From NCBI GenBank assembly GCA_022823145.1, contig JAJDXS010000010.1, forward strand, positions 1 through 64,000: a DNA stretch of 64,000 nucleotides, read 5' to 3'. A program made the translations under genes and the position numbers. The notes beneath the pieces were generated by a model. It was given only the letters and a program-made list of their open reading frames with translations. It was not told where the DNA came from and did no database searches. Below are positions 48,379 through 57,095 of this stretch, one piece after another. Each line of letters starts with the position of its first letter. The stretch's first letter is position 1. Origin of the DNA: Gemmatimonadota bacterium. Lineage in GTDB: Bacteria > Gemmatimonadota > Gemmatimonadetes > Longimicrobiales > Gaopeijiaceae.

Positions 48379-49305
48379 TCAGCCCATGAACAGCGCCGTG
48401 AACGCGTCCGTCAGCGCGGGGGGGACTGTCGTGACGTGCGTGGCGTCGGGGTACACCTTCGACGTCACGGTCAGGTTTTCCGCCGGGTTTGCCTCGAAGA
48501 TGTCGAGAAGCCGCCGCGTCCCTACCGCGAGATCGTTGTAGATGCCGACGGCCCCGGTCTCCTCCAGTTCGCCCATGGTGATGAAAACCCGGGTGTCACG
48601 CTCGAACCCCTGCGCGATCGCGGCGGGGAGCCCGTCCAGAAGCTCGTCGGCCGGCAGCAGCCCCGGACTGCCCATCCAGTAGCGGTCGAAGACGGGAGAT
48701 CTCTGCTGGAAGGCGAAGGCGGTAAACAGCCCGCCGAAGGAGTCCCCCAGGAAGCCCGTGCCCTCGGTCTCGACGCGGTAGTCCGCCACGATGCGAGGGT
48801 GCAGTTCGTCTTCGATGAAACTGAGGAACTCGGCCGCCCCGCCGTGCCCCTCGTACACCTCTGCCGACTGCAGGGCCTCCACGATGTCGTCGGACAGCGA
48901 GCCGGCCGGGGTGAGGTCGCGCGCCCGCAGGATTCCGGCCATCGGGGGCTCGGGGTAGCCGATGCCGACGAGAACCATCTCGGGCATCCCTGGACGAATG
49001 AGGTCCACCTGGAAGAGGCGGGCGATCTCGACCGTCATGCCGAACGAGATGTTGGCGTCCAGGACATACACCAGCCTGTACAACTGCTCGCCTGTTCCGT
49101 AGCTCGCCGGCAGACCGACCGCGACGAGGAAATCGTCGCCGACGCTGGCCGAGTTCATGACGAAGGTCTCGGTCTCGTAGATCTCGAAGGGACGCCTTTC
49201 CGGGACAGGTGCCTGTGCCTCGCCCCCGTCCCCCGCGCCGCGGCAGGCCAGCAGGGGCGCCGTGGCGGTGGCCGTCGCCGTTCCTACGAAGCGTCGCCTG
49301 TTCAT
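48379..49305 (-). CDS. Secreted alpha/beta-hydrolase putative esterase (IroE/Fes-like)
   Basis: MNRRRFVGTATATATAPLLAC; YRLVYVLDANISFG; GFLGDSFGGLFTAFAFQQRSPVFDRYWMGSPGLL. Confidence 0.8.
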   Translation of the reverse strand: MNRRRFVGTATATATAPLLACRGAGDGGEAQAPVPERRPFEIYETETFVMNSASVGDDFLVAVGLPASYGTGEQLYRLVYVLDANISFGMTVEIARLFQVDLIRPGMPEMVLVGIGYPEPPMAGILRARDLTPAGSLSDDIVEALQSAEVYEGHGGAAEFLSFIEDELHPRIVADYRVETEGTGFLGDSFGGLFTAFAFQQRSPVFDRYWMGSPGLLPADELLDGLPAAIAQGFERDTRVFITMGELEETGAVGIYNDLAVGTRRLLDIFEANPAENLTVTSKVYPDATHVTTVPPALTDAFTALFMG

Positions 49306-49342
49306 GTCGACTCCTTGTCTCCGGTGACTGGTCAAGTGCTCC

Positions 49343-51067
49343 TCAATACCCGACGGCCCGGCCTCCCAGCGCAAGCCCGCGGATCGACGCGCCGTGCAGT
49401 TCCCCTGACTCCGGGTCGATCATGATCGCGATCCAGTAGCCGCGTGTGGCGTCGTCTTCGTCGATCGGCTGACCCATCGCCTCGACCTCGGCGATAAACT
49501 CGGCCGGGTAGTCGCCGACACCCACCCCCTGCGCGGCAGGCCCCGATCCGTCCTCGGCCAGCGCACTGAACGAGAACGAGCCCAGCGCGGGCTTGTCCAC
49601 CGCCTCGCTCGGGGTGAGCCCGAAGTCGAGTACGCTGATCAGCCCGCCAATGGTGCGCTGGTGCAGCCCCGAGCCGATCGAGCTGAATCCCATGAACGGC
49701 TTGCCATCCCTGAGGACCAGGCCCGGGTTGGTGGGGTCGGGCAGGCGCGTGCCGGGCTCGATCTGCGCCATCATGCCCTGCTGGAAGATCCCGGAGTCGG
49801 GGATCGAGATACCGTCGACGAAGATGCCGGTGGTGCCCCAGGACACCGTGTTGATGGAGTGCACGACCGCGGCGATGTTGCCCCACTGGTCGATGGCGAC
49901 GACCGCGTCCGAGTGCGGGGCGGCGCCGTCCTCCGGGACGACCACGCCCGGGAAGGACCCGTCTTGGATCGCGCCCCAGAGCTTCGCCGAAGTCTCCTTC
50001 TCGACGCGCGTCTCGTGGGTGAGGTCGGCGCCGATCATCGCCGCGATTCCGTCCGCGGCCTCCTTGCCGCCGATCGCGAAGGTGAGGCCCGGCCGCGAGA
50101 TCTGGGTCAGCCAGAAGAGTGCCTCCGGCGAGTCGCCATAGTGGCCGTATTCGGACACGCCGGCCAGCTCGGCCAGGTTCATCGCCTCGATCAGGCCGAT
50201 GCCGCCCTCCGCCGGGCTGCCGTGCGCGTACAGGTCGAAGCCGTGGTAGCTGCCGCGGGCGGGCTCGCTCCAGATGACTTCGTAGCTGGCGAGGTCCTCG
50301 ACGGTCATCCGGCCGCCGATGTCGCCGACCAGCTCGACGAGTTTCTCGGCCCAGGGACCCCGGTACATGTAGTCCGTGCCCTGTTCGGCCACCATGCGCA
50401 GCGTGCGGGCCAGCGCGGGCTGGGTGAACATGTCGCCCGCCTGATAGGGCGATCCGTCCGCCTTCGTAAAGACCGCCTTCGTCTCGGGCAGACGGCTCAA
50501 CACTTGTTCCCTGTAGGCGTACTGCGCCGCGTTGCCCTCCTGATACTCGAATCCGTCCTCGGCGCAGGCGATGGCGGGCGCGAACAGGTCCCGGAAAGGG
50601 AGCTTGCCGAAGCGTTCGTTGGCGGCCTCCACGCCCTTCATGAACCCGGGAACGAGGACCGTGCGGCCGTTTGGCTCGGCCTCGAAGCCTCCGAATCCGG
50701 CGCTGAGGTCGATTCCGGGGATGGTCAGGGGGTCGGTCTCGGCGGCCACGGTGTTGTAGGCCGCGTTCATGTTGTGGACCTCGCCGCTCTCGGCGTCGTA
50801 GTAGACCATCGTCATGAGGCCGGCGTAGCTGACCCACGAGCCGGCGGCCATGCAGATCTGGGTGAGGGCGGTGGACATGGCGGCGTCGGCGGCGCTGCCT
50901 CCGGCCTTGAGGACCTCGACGCCGCCTTCGATGGCCTGGGCTCCGGTGGTGCCGGTTACCATGCCGCGGGGCGTGGGGGTCTCGGGCGCCGGGCCGCAGG
51001 CCGCAAGGGCGAGCGTCGCGAGCGCCGCGAACGGGGTGAGCGGGGTGATTCGGCCTGGATGGTTCAT
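49343..51067 (-). CDS. Gamma-glutamyltransferase-family lipoprotein
   Basis: GGVEVLKAGGSAADAAMSTALTQ; DLASYEVIWSEP; DQWGNIAAVVHSINTVSWGTTGIFVDGISIPDSG. Canonical catalytic Thr not evident. Confidence 0.8.
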   Translation of the reverse strand: MNHPGRITPLTPFAALATLALAACGPAPETPTPRGMVTGTTGAQAIEGGVEVLKAGGSAADAAMSTALTQICMAAGSWVSYAGLMTMVYYDAESGEVHNMNAAYNTVAAETDPLTIPGIDLSAGFGGFEAEPNGRTVLVPGFMKGVEAANERFGKLPFRDLFAPAIACAEDGFEYQEGNAAQYAYREQVLSRLPETKAVFTKADGSPYQAGDMFTQPALARTLRMVAEQGTDYMYRGPWAEKLVELVGDIGGRMTVEDLASYEVIWSEPARGSYHGFDLYAHGSPAEGGIGLIEAMNLAELAGVSEYGHYGDSPEALFWLTQISRPGLTFAIGGKEAADGIAAMIGADLTHETRVEKETSAKLWGAIQDGSFPGVVVPEDGAAPHSDAVVAIDQWGNIAAVVHSINTVSWGTTGIFVDGISIPDSGIFQQGMMAQIEPGTRLPDPTNPGLVLRDGKPFMGFSSIGSGLHQRTIGGLISVLDFGLTPSEAVDKPALGSFSFSALAEDGSGPAAQGVGVGDYPAEFIAEVEAMGQPIDEDDATRGYWIAIMIDPESGELHGASIRGLALGGRAVGY

Positions 51068-52308
51068 GGGATGTTCGGGTTGTTGTCGCGCTCGACGTTG
51101 GGCAGCGGGAAGCAGGTGGCCGGTCCGTGGACGCCGCCCCAGCGGTAGGGTGATCCAGCCGCGGGGTAGAGCGGCAGCCCGTAGCGGGCACGATCATAGG
51201 CGCGATGACCTTCCAGGAACAACTCCCGGCGCCGTTCCTCGATCACCTGCTCCATGATCTGTGCATCGCTGAGCCCGGTGGCGTCGAAGGGCGGGATCCC
51301 GGCGCGCTCGTGCAACGCGTTGATGATGTCGACGGCGGTCTGGCCCCCGGCGACCTCGGCCAGGATCAGCTGTGCCTCGGCCCAGCGGGCGATCGGTATC
51401 GGGGAGGTGACGGCGGGGTACTTCAGCTGTAGCACGTGCTCGACGCCAAGGGTGGTAAGCCCGCGGCTTTCGGACGCGACGCGCGGGTCCGGGACGCCCT
51501 GCCATTCGACGTTCCAGAAGGCGGGGTCGAGGCCGGTCCCGGCGACCAGATGCATATTGTAAGCCAGTTCGTTGCGGCGTTGCGCATTGGTGGGCGTGGC
51601 GCCGTCGTAGGTGGCCATGTAGGCGAAGCCGGCCGGTACCTGGGCGGCGTCGGAGGCGGCTCCCGAGGTGTTGCCCATGTTGATGCGCGCGCGTGCCCGG
51701 CCCAGCGTTGCCAGGTTCTGGATGTCGCCTCGTCCCGAAGATGTCGCTGCCGTGACGGCCTCGTTGAAGCGCTCCTCGGCGAGCGTGAAGAGGTCGTTCT
51801 GGCTCAGTTCGGGTCCTTCGTCGATCGCGGCGGAACACATGCTCTCGCCCAGCAGCACCAGGCTGTAGCCGGAGTAGGCCGCGGTGGACGCCAGCAGTCC
51901 CATACGTCCCGGGACGTCGCCGTCGGACCAGCTGCGCAGCTTTTCGGAGACGTTGTCGGCGAACCAGCGCGCCGACGACAGGGGCTTGTAGAGCCCGGGC
52001 GACGCACAGTCTCCGTCGGCGTAGACCCCCACGAACCCGCCCGCGGGAGACGGGTCGCGGCGGTCGTAGGAGTAGATGACCGTGTTCCCCATGCTGTTGA
52101 GCTCGTCGCCAAAGAGCCCCATGGCGTGATTGTATCCCGAGTAGGCGCACTCGAAGGTGGCCTGGACGCTGGCAGCCAGCAGGGCGGCGGCGTCGGGACC
52201 CTCGAGAGTGCTCTCCTCGACCCGGTCGCCGAGCCTCACTTCTATGATCGAGTCGCAGGCGGCGGTTGCGAGCGCGAGGAGGAGGGCGGTTGCGATCCTC
52301 TTGTTCAT
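51064..52308 (-). CDS. RagB/SusD-like lipoprotein
   Basis: MNKRIATALLLALATAACDS; IPIARWAEAQLILAEV...VDIINALHERAGIPPF...IMEQVIEERRRELFLEGHRAYDRARYG. Stop overlaps the downstream GGT start (ATGA). Confidence 0.85.
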   Translation of the reverse strand: MNKRIATALLLALATAACDSIIEVRLGDRVEESTLEGPDAAALLAASVQATFECAYSGYNHAMGLFGDELNSMGNTVIYSYDRRDPSPAGGFVGVYADGDCASPGLYKPLSSARWFADNVSEKLRSWSDGDVPGRMGLLASTAAYSGYSLVLLGESMCSAAIDEGPELSQNDLFTLAEERFNEAVTAATSSGRGDIQNLATLGRARARINMGNTSGAASDAAQVPAGFAYMATYDGATPTNAQRRNELAYNMHLVAGTGLDPAFWNVEWQGVPDPRVASESRGLTTLGVEHVLQLKYPAVTSPIPIARWAEAQLILAEVAGGQTAVDIINALHERAGIPPFDATGLSDAQIMEQVIEERRRELFLEGHRAYDRARYGLPLYPAAGSPYRWGGVHGPATCFPLPNVERDNNPNIP

Positions 52309-52368
52309 CGTATTCTCCGTCATTTCGTCGTTCTCCATTCGTTCGGTGTGATCGGGCGGTGCGCCGGG

Positions 52369-55296
52369 CTAGAAGCTGAGGCGGACGGTGGTGAGGAATT
52401 CGAACGGATGGGGTACGGAATTGAAGGCGGGCTGGTACACGCTGTTTCCACCGAAGACCACGGCGAGTTCAGGCTCGGGACTGCGGTCGTAGTCGGTGAA
52501 GGTGTAGAGGTTCCGCGCGGACACGGTGACGGTGGCACCGGAGCCCCCGATGTTGCGTGCCCAGGATTCGGGCACGTGGTAGGTCGCCGCCACCTGCCGG
52601 AACTTGGCAAAGCTGGTTTCGGGCGTGACGTAGGGGCCGAAGACGAACTGGGCCATCTCGCCGGCTGCGGCCGGGTTGGAAGCGGGATCGATATTGGGCT
52701 CGCACAACCTGAGGATCGTGCACTGGATGGCGAGGTCGGCGCTGAAGATGCTCTGGCCGATCTTGAAGTCGAGGAGCCCGCTGATCGTCAGCCGGTTCCA
52801 GAGGGTGATGTCGGAGGTGATCGCTCCCTCGTACTCGGGCAGGACCTGTCCGATGTACAGCCGGTCGGCTTCGGCGCAGGGCACGGTGGGGCCGCCCTGC
52901 CGGCCGTCGATGCCGGCGTCGCACATGAGGTCGATCACCGCCCCGGTGGTGGGATCGACCGAGGAGCTCACGGTGACCTTCTCGAAGTATGCGCTCACGG
53001 GGAAGCCGACGCGGTGGTACTGGTTGACCGGGCCGGCGATCTCGTCGCCGATTCCGAGGTGGAGGATCTCGTTGGTGTTCCGGGCGAACGAAACGCCGAC
53101 GTTCCAGCGCAGGAAGTCGGTTTCCACGGGCAACCCGCTGAGGAAGACCTCGTAACCGGTGTTCTGGATCTCGCCGAGATTGACGAACTGGTTCGCGATG
53201 AAGCCGCTCGAGGGTGCCACGGGCTTGGCCACGATCGCGTCCCTGGCGCGCTTGTCGTACCAGGTGAACTCAAGGTTCAGGCGGTCGTCGAGGGCGCTTG
53301 CGTCGAAGCCCAGTTCGACCTCGGTGCCGCGTTCCGGTCCCAGGTCCGGGTTGCCCACGAACTGCGGCCGTACTGCGGCGCCGCCGCCGGGACCGGTGAT
53401 GGGCTGATAGGACCGAAGGGCTGCGAAGGCGTCGGGCTGCTGGCCGGATTGGCCGAAGGCGCCACGGACCCGGAACGTCCCGATCGTGCTGGCGGGCCAG
53501 AACGACTCCTCGCTGAGGACCCAGGTGCCGCTCACCTTCGGGTAGACCACGGCTTCGAAGTCGCGTCCGAAGGCCGAGTTGTCGTCGATGCGGAACGCCA
53601 CGGTCAGGTAGGCCCGGTCGTTGAACCCGACCTGCTGTTGCAGGAAACCGCCGAAGGTGATGTTCTCGACGAAGTTCTCCGTGCCGCTCTGAACCGCCGC
53701 GCTGGAGATTGTGGTGATACCGGGAGCGGGGAACTGCTGTCCCGAGATCGTCGCAACCTTCTCGTACTTCCGGAAATACTGGACCCCGAACGAAGTCGTG
53801 GAGCTGAGGGACTCGGTGATGTCGGTCGTCGCAGTCGACGCGTAGTCCACCGTCGTCGTGGTCCGGTCGCGAGTGTTGACGGTCTTCGACCCGAGGATGG
53901 CGTTGGGGCCGAAGAACACGGCCAGGGAGTCGGGCAGCCGCGGCACCAGGGTGTTGGCCTCCTCGTTGACCTCGTCGATGCCGACGCTGAACCGCTGGGT
54001 CAGCCAGGAAGTCGGCCGGTGCTCCAGCCGGATCCCCGAGGTGAAGCGCGAGACGTCCTCGGTCTGGTGGTAGGCGGCCCGCAGTGCCTCGGGCGGGGCC
54101 ACGAGAAAGCCACGGTTGGGGGTGTCCAGCTGGTAGGGCGAGGGATTGAAGGGTCCTCGCAGCAGTTCGTGGTAGGGGACTTCGATGCTGGACGAGACGT
54201 ACGCGGCGTTGGCGGCGATGGTCAGATTCTCGCTGGCGGTGGCCTCGAAGTTGGCGCGACCGTTCCACCGGTCCGCCACGTTGGGCTCCATGATCCCTTC
54301 CTGGGAGTCGAAGGACCCCGTGACGAAGTAGCGAAAGACGTCCGTGCCTCCCGCCACCTCCATCCCGTAGCGCTGCGTCTGTCCGGTGCGGAAGAGCGGG
54401 CGTCCCTCCTCCTCCTCCTTTTGCACGAGATTGAGCGTCGAGACCTCGCCCGACGGCAGGTAGTAGTAGCTCTTCGTGCTCTCGAACTTCTCGGCGACGT
54501 TGAGGATCTTCGACATTCCCCGGCTGGCGAACGCCGTAAAGCGCGCGGCCCCGGGCGTCCCCTTCTTGGTGAAGATCTGGATGACGCCGTTCGAGGCCTC
54601 GGTGCCGTACAGGGTGGCGGCCGCCGGTCCCTTGATGACCTCGATCGACTCGATGCTGTTGGGATCGATGTCGTTGAGCCGCGATGTGGGGCCCCAGCTG
54701 AATCCCCGGCCCGTCTCGTTGTCCACGCGGACCCCGTCCACGTAGATCAGCGGTTCGTTGTTCAGCGAGATGCTGTTCGTCCCTCGGATGCGAATGCGGC
54801 CGCCGCCTCCCGCGACCCCCTGGCTCGCCTGGAACACGACGCCGGGGGCGCGCGCGTTGAGCATGGTGCTGAGGTCCAGCGACGGCGTGAGCAGCTGCTG
54901 GTCGGCCGCGTTGATGGTGGCGACGGCGTTGCCGATCGAACGGCGCTCGGTCGCGATCGACTGACCGGTGACCACGATTTCGTCCAGCGCGATGGCCGAT
55001 TCGCCCATGACCACTCTGAGCCCGACCGTCCCGACCTGTGTGGTGACGGACTGCGTGCGGTATCCGATGAGATCGAACTGCAACGTCACTTCCGTGCCGG
55101 AGAGTCCTGCCAGTTCGAAACGCCCGTCCGCGTTGGTCACGGTCGACAATCCCTCGCCGGCGGTGACAAAGACATCGGCCAGCCCGGCCAGCGAGCGCCC
55201 GGACACGACCGTTCCGGTGACGGTGCCTGTCTGGGCGTGCCCTGCGACCGGAATGGTCAACACGAGGAGCAGCCCCGCGAGTGCGAGTCTGGCCAT
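52369..55296 (-). CDS. SusC/RagA-like TonB-dependent outer-membrane protein
   Basis: GTVVSGRSLAGLADVFVTAGEGLSTVTNADGRFELAGL; GGGGRIRIRGTNSISLNNEPLIYVDGVRVDNE; SIEVIKGPAAATLYGTEASNGVIQIFTKKG. Confidence 0.93.
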   Translation of the reverse strand: MARLALAGLLLVLTIPVAGHAQTGTVTGTVVSGRSLAGLADVFVTAGEGLSTVTNADGRFELAGLSGTEVTLQFDLIGYRTQSVTTQVGTVGLRVVMGESAIALDEIVVTGQSIATERRSIGNAVATINAADQQLLTPSLDLSTMLNARAPGVVFQASQGVAGGGGRIRIRGTNSISLNNEPLIYVDGVRVDNETGRGFSWGPTSRLNDIDPNSIESIEVIKGPAAATLYGTEASNGVIQIFTKKGTPGAARFTAFASRGMSKILNVAEKFESTKSYYYLPSGEVSTLNLVQKEEEEGRPLFRTGQTQRYGMEVAGGTDVFRYFVTGSFDSQEGIMEPNVADRWNGRANFEATASENLTIAANAAYVSSSIEVPYHELLRGPFNPSPYQLDTPNRGFLVAPPEALRAAYHQTEDVSRFTSGIRLEHRPTSWLTQRFSVGIDEVNEEANTLVPRLPDSLAVFFGPNAILGSKTVNTRDRTTTTVDYASTATTDITESLSSTTSFGVQYFRKYEKVATISGQQFPAPGITTISSAAVQSGTENFVENITFGGFLQQQVGFNDRAYLTVAFRIDDNSAFGRDFEAVVYPKVSGTWVLSEESFWPASTIGTFRVRGAFGQSGQQPDAFAALRSYQPITGPGGGAAVRPQFVGNPDLGPERGTEVELGFDASALDDRLNLEFTWYDKRARDAIVAKPVAPSSGFIANQFVNLGEIQNTGYEVFLSGLPVETDFLRWNVGVSFARNTNEILHLGIGDEIAGPVNQYHRVGFPVSAYFEKVTVSSSVDPTTGAVIDLMCDAGIDGRQGGPTVPCAEADRLYIGQVLPEYEGAITSDITLWNRLTISGLLDFKIGQSIFSADLAIQCTILRLCEPNIDPASNPAAAGEMAQFVFGPYVTPETSFAKFRQVAATYHVPESWARNIGGSGATVTVSARNLYTFTDYDRSPEPELAVVFGGNSVYQPAFNSVPHPFEFLTTVRLSF

Positions 55297-55457
55297 GGGA
55301 TCCTCCTTCCAGATGTGAATCAGCTACGATCGTTTTCGATCATTGTACACATATGTGGACGCGACACCGGAGGCAAATCGGGTCCGGCAATCGCGGTCAC
55401 GGATGCGGCCGATCCTCACTCTCGCCCGGCTCCGGGCGATCCGGTAACTTCCGCACC

Positions 55458-57032
55458 ATGAGCCAACACACCCACCCCACCCGGCGCCCCACCGTCCCCG
55501 CCGCCGAAGAGATCCTGGGCGGCTACTTCCCCGTGCTCGACCACGGCTTCGTCGCGCTGGTCGACTACATGGGGACCGACGATTCGGTGGAGCGGGCGGC
55601 CCGCGTCAGCTATGGGTACGGCACGCGGAAGGTCTCGGCGACGCGCGGGCTGATCCGGTACCTGCGCCGGCACCTGCATACGACCCCGTCCGAGATGGTC
55701 GAGTTCAAGTTCCACTGCGCGATGCCGATGTTCGTGGCGCGCCAGTGGATACGGCATCGGACGGCCTGTCTGGCCGAAGGCACCGAAGTCTACTTCGACT
55801 TGCCGGGTGCCGAGGCGAGGGGGCGTCGCAAGCTGTACAAGCTGCCCATCGGGGAGATCTGGCGACGCTTCCAGCCGACTCGCAACAAGCGTTCGGACAA
55901 GCAGCGCAATCCACTCTTTCGCCGCGACCGCGTCAAGCGAATGAGGCTGAGACAAGTCGACGAAAACACGCTCGCTTTACAGCACACGCGCGTCGTGGAT
56001 GTCTACCGAAATGGTGTGAAGCCGGTCTTCCGGATGGTGCTCGAAGACGGCAAGTCGATCGAGGCGACGGCGGATCACCGGTTTCTGTTTGCCGGGGGCT
56101 GGGACACGCTACGGGGGGCCACCGAGGTGCGGGAGACACGCGGACGCGCGGTTTGGCGGCATGCTGACTACTTCGTGCACGTGAATGGGGCCGCGGAGAA
56201 GCTGCATCGGGACCAGTTGCGCTACAGCACCAAACTCGTCCGCGTCGCCCGCTTCGAGTACGTGGGCAAACGCGAGACCTACGACCTCGAGGTGGAGGGT
56301 CCTCACCACAACTTCGTCGCCAACGGCATCGTGACGCACAACTCCGTGAACGAATACAGCGGCAGGTACAGCCTGATGCCGCTCCTCTTCTACAGCCCCG
56401 AGCAGGACCAGTTCTCGCTGCAGAGTGCGACAAGCAACCAGGGGCGCGCGCCGGGGTCCGTCAGCCCCGAGTTCTACCGCGAAGCGATGCGCCGGTGGGA
56501 GGACGTGCGGTCGCGCGCCGCGGACGACTACGGCTGGCTGGTCGGCGAAAACGTGGCCCGCGAGTTGGCCCGCATCGACCTGCCGCTCTCCACCTACACG
56601 CAGTGGTACTGGAAGATTGACCTGCACAACCTGCTGCACTTCCTCACGCTGCGCGTCGACGACCACGCCCAGTGGGAGATCCAGGAATACGGCCGGGTCA
56701 TGGCGGGGATGGTCAAGCGCGTCGCTCCCCTCAGCTACGAGGCGTGGATCGATTACCAGGTCATGGGCGACAAGCTGTCCGGGGGCGAGATCGCCGCGTT
56801 GTCGCGGCTGGTGTCGGTCGACGCGGATGGGTTGGCCGCGCGCGGCGGTGCCGGGCTGACGAATGCCGAACTCGCCGGGCTGGGCCTGTCGGGCCGCGAG
56901 ATCCGCGAGCTCAAGGAGAAGCTCGTGCTGCGCGAGGTGCCGGACTACGACCTCGACCTGACGCAGATGCGCGATCCGCAGGCCGTGGCGGCCGAAATGG
57001 ACAAGGCCGTGCCGGAGGTCGACAGGGGCTGA
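55458..57032 (+). CDS. thyX: Flavin-dependent thymidylate synthase ThyX, intein-interrupted
   Basis: MVEFKFHCAMPMFVARQWIRHRTA | intein | SVNEYSGRYSLMP; exteins join to RHRTASVNEYSGRYS, the ThyX motif. Confidence 0.95.
   Translation: MSQHTHPTRRPTVPAAEEILGGYFPVLDHGFVALVDYMGTDDSVERAARVSYGYGTRKVSATRGLIRYLRRHLHTTPSEMVEFKFHCAMPMFVARQWIRHRTACLAEGTEVYFDLPGAEARGRRKLYKLPIGEIWRRFQPTRNKRSDKQRNPLFRRDRVKRMRLRQVDENTLALQHTRVVDVYRNGVKPVFRMVLEDGKSIEATADHRFLFAGGWDTLRGATEVRETRGRAVWRHADYFVHVNGAAEKLHRDQLRYSTKLVRVARFEYVGKRETYDLEVEGPHHNFVANGIVTHNSVNEYSGRYSLMPLLFYSPEQDQFSLQSATSNQGRAPGSVSPEFYREAMRRWEDVRSRAADDYGWLVGENVARELARIDLPLSTYTQWYWKIDLHNLLHFLTLRVDDHAQWEIQEYGRVMAGMVKRVAPLSYEAWIDYQVMGDKLSGGEIAALSRLVSVDADGLAARGGAGLTNAELAGLGLSGREIRELKEKLVLREVPDYDLDLTQMRDPQAVAAEMDKAVPEVDRG
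55767..56342 (+). other. Mini-intein (192 aa) within thyX
   Basis: Cys1 CLAEGTEVYF (block A), EATADHRFLFAGG (block B TxxH), YDLEVEGPHHNFVANGIVTHN (F/G) followed by Ser+1. Confidence 0.93.
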
Positions 57033-57095
57033 AACACCGGTACTGCCAGCTGGATGTAAACAACAGCTTACAAATTGTAATGTAGAGACGACATT

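Noticed and set aside
51436-55461. 1341-aa plus-strand ORF
   Set aside because: Antisense to SusC/SusD, low-complexity Arg/Gly/Val/Asp-rich translation with no family resemblance; a typical high-GC shadow ORF.
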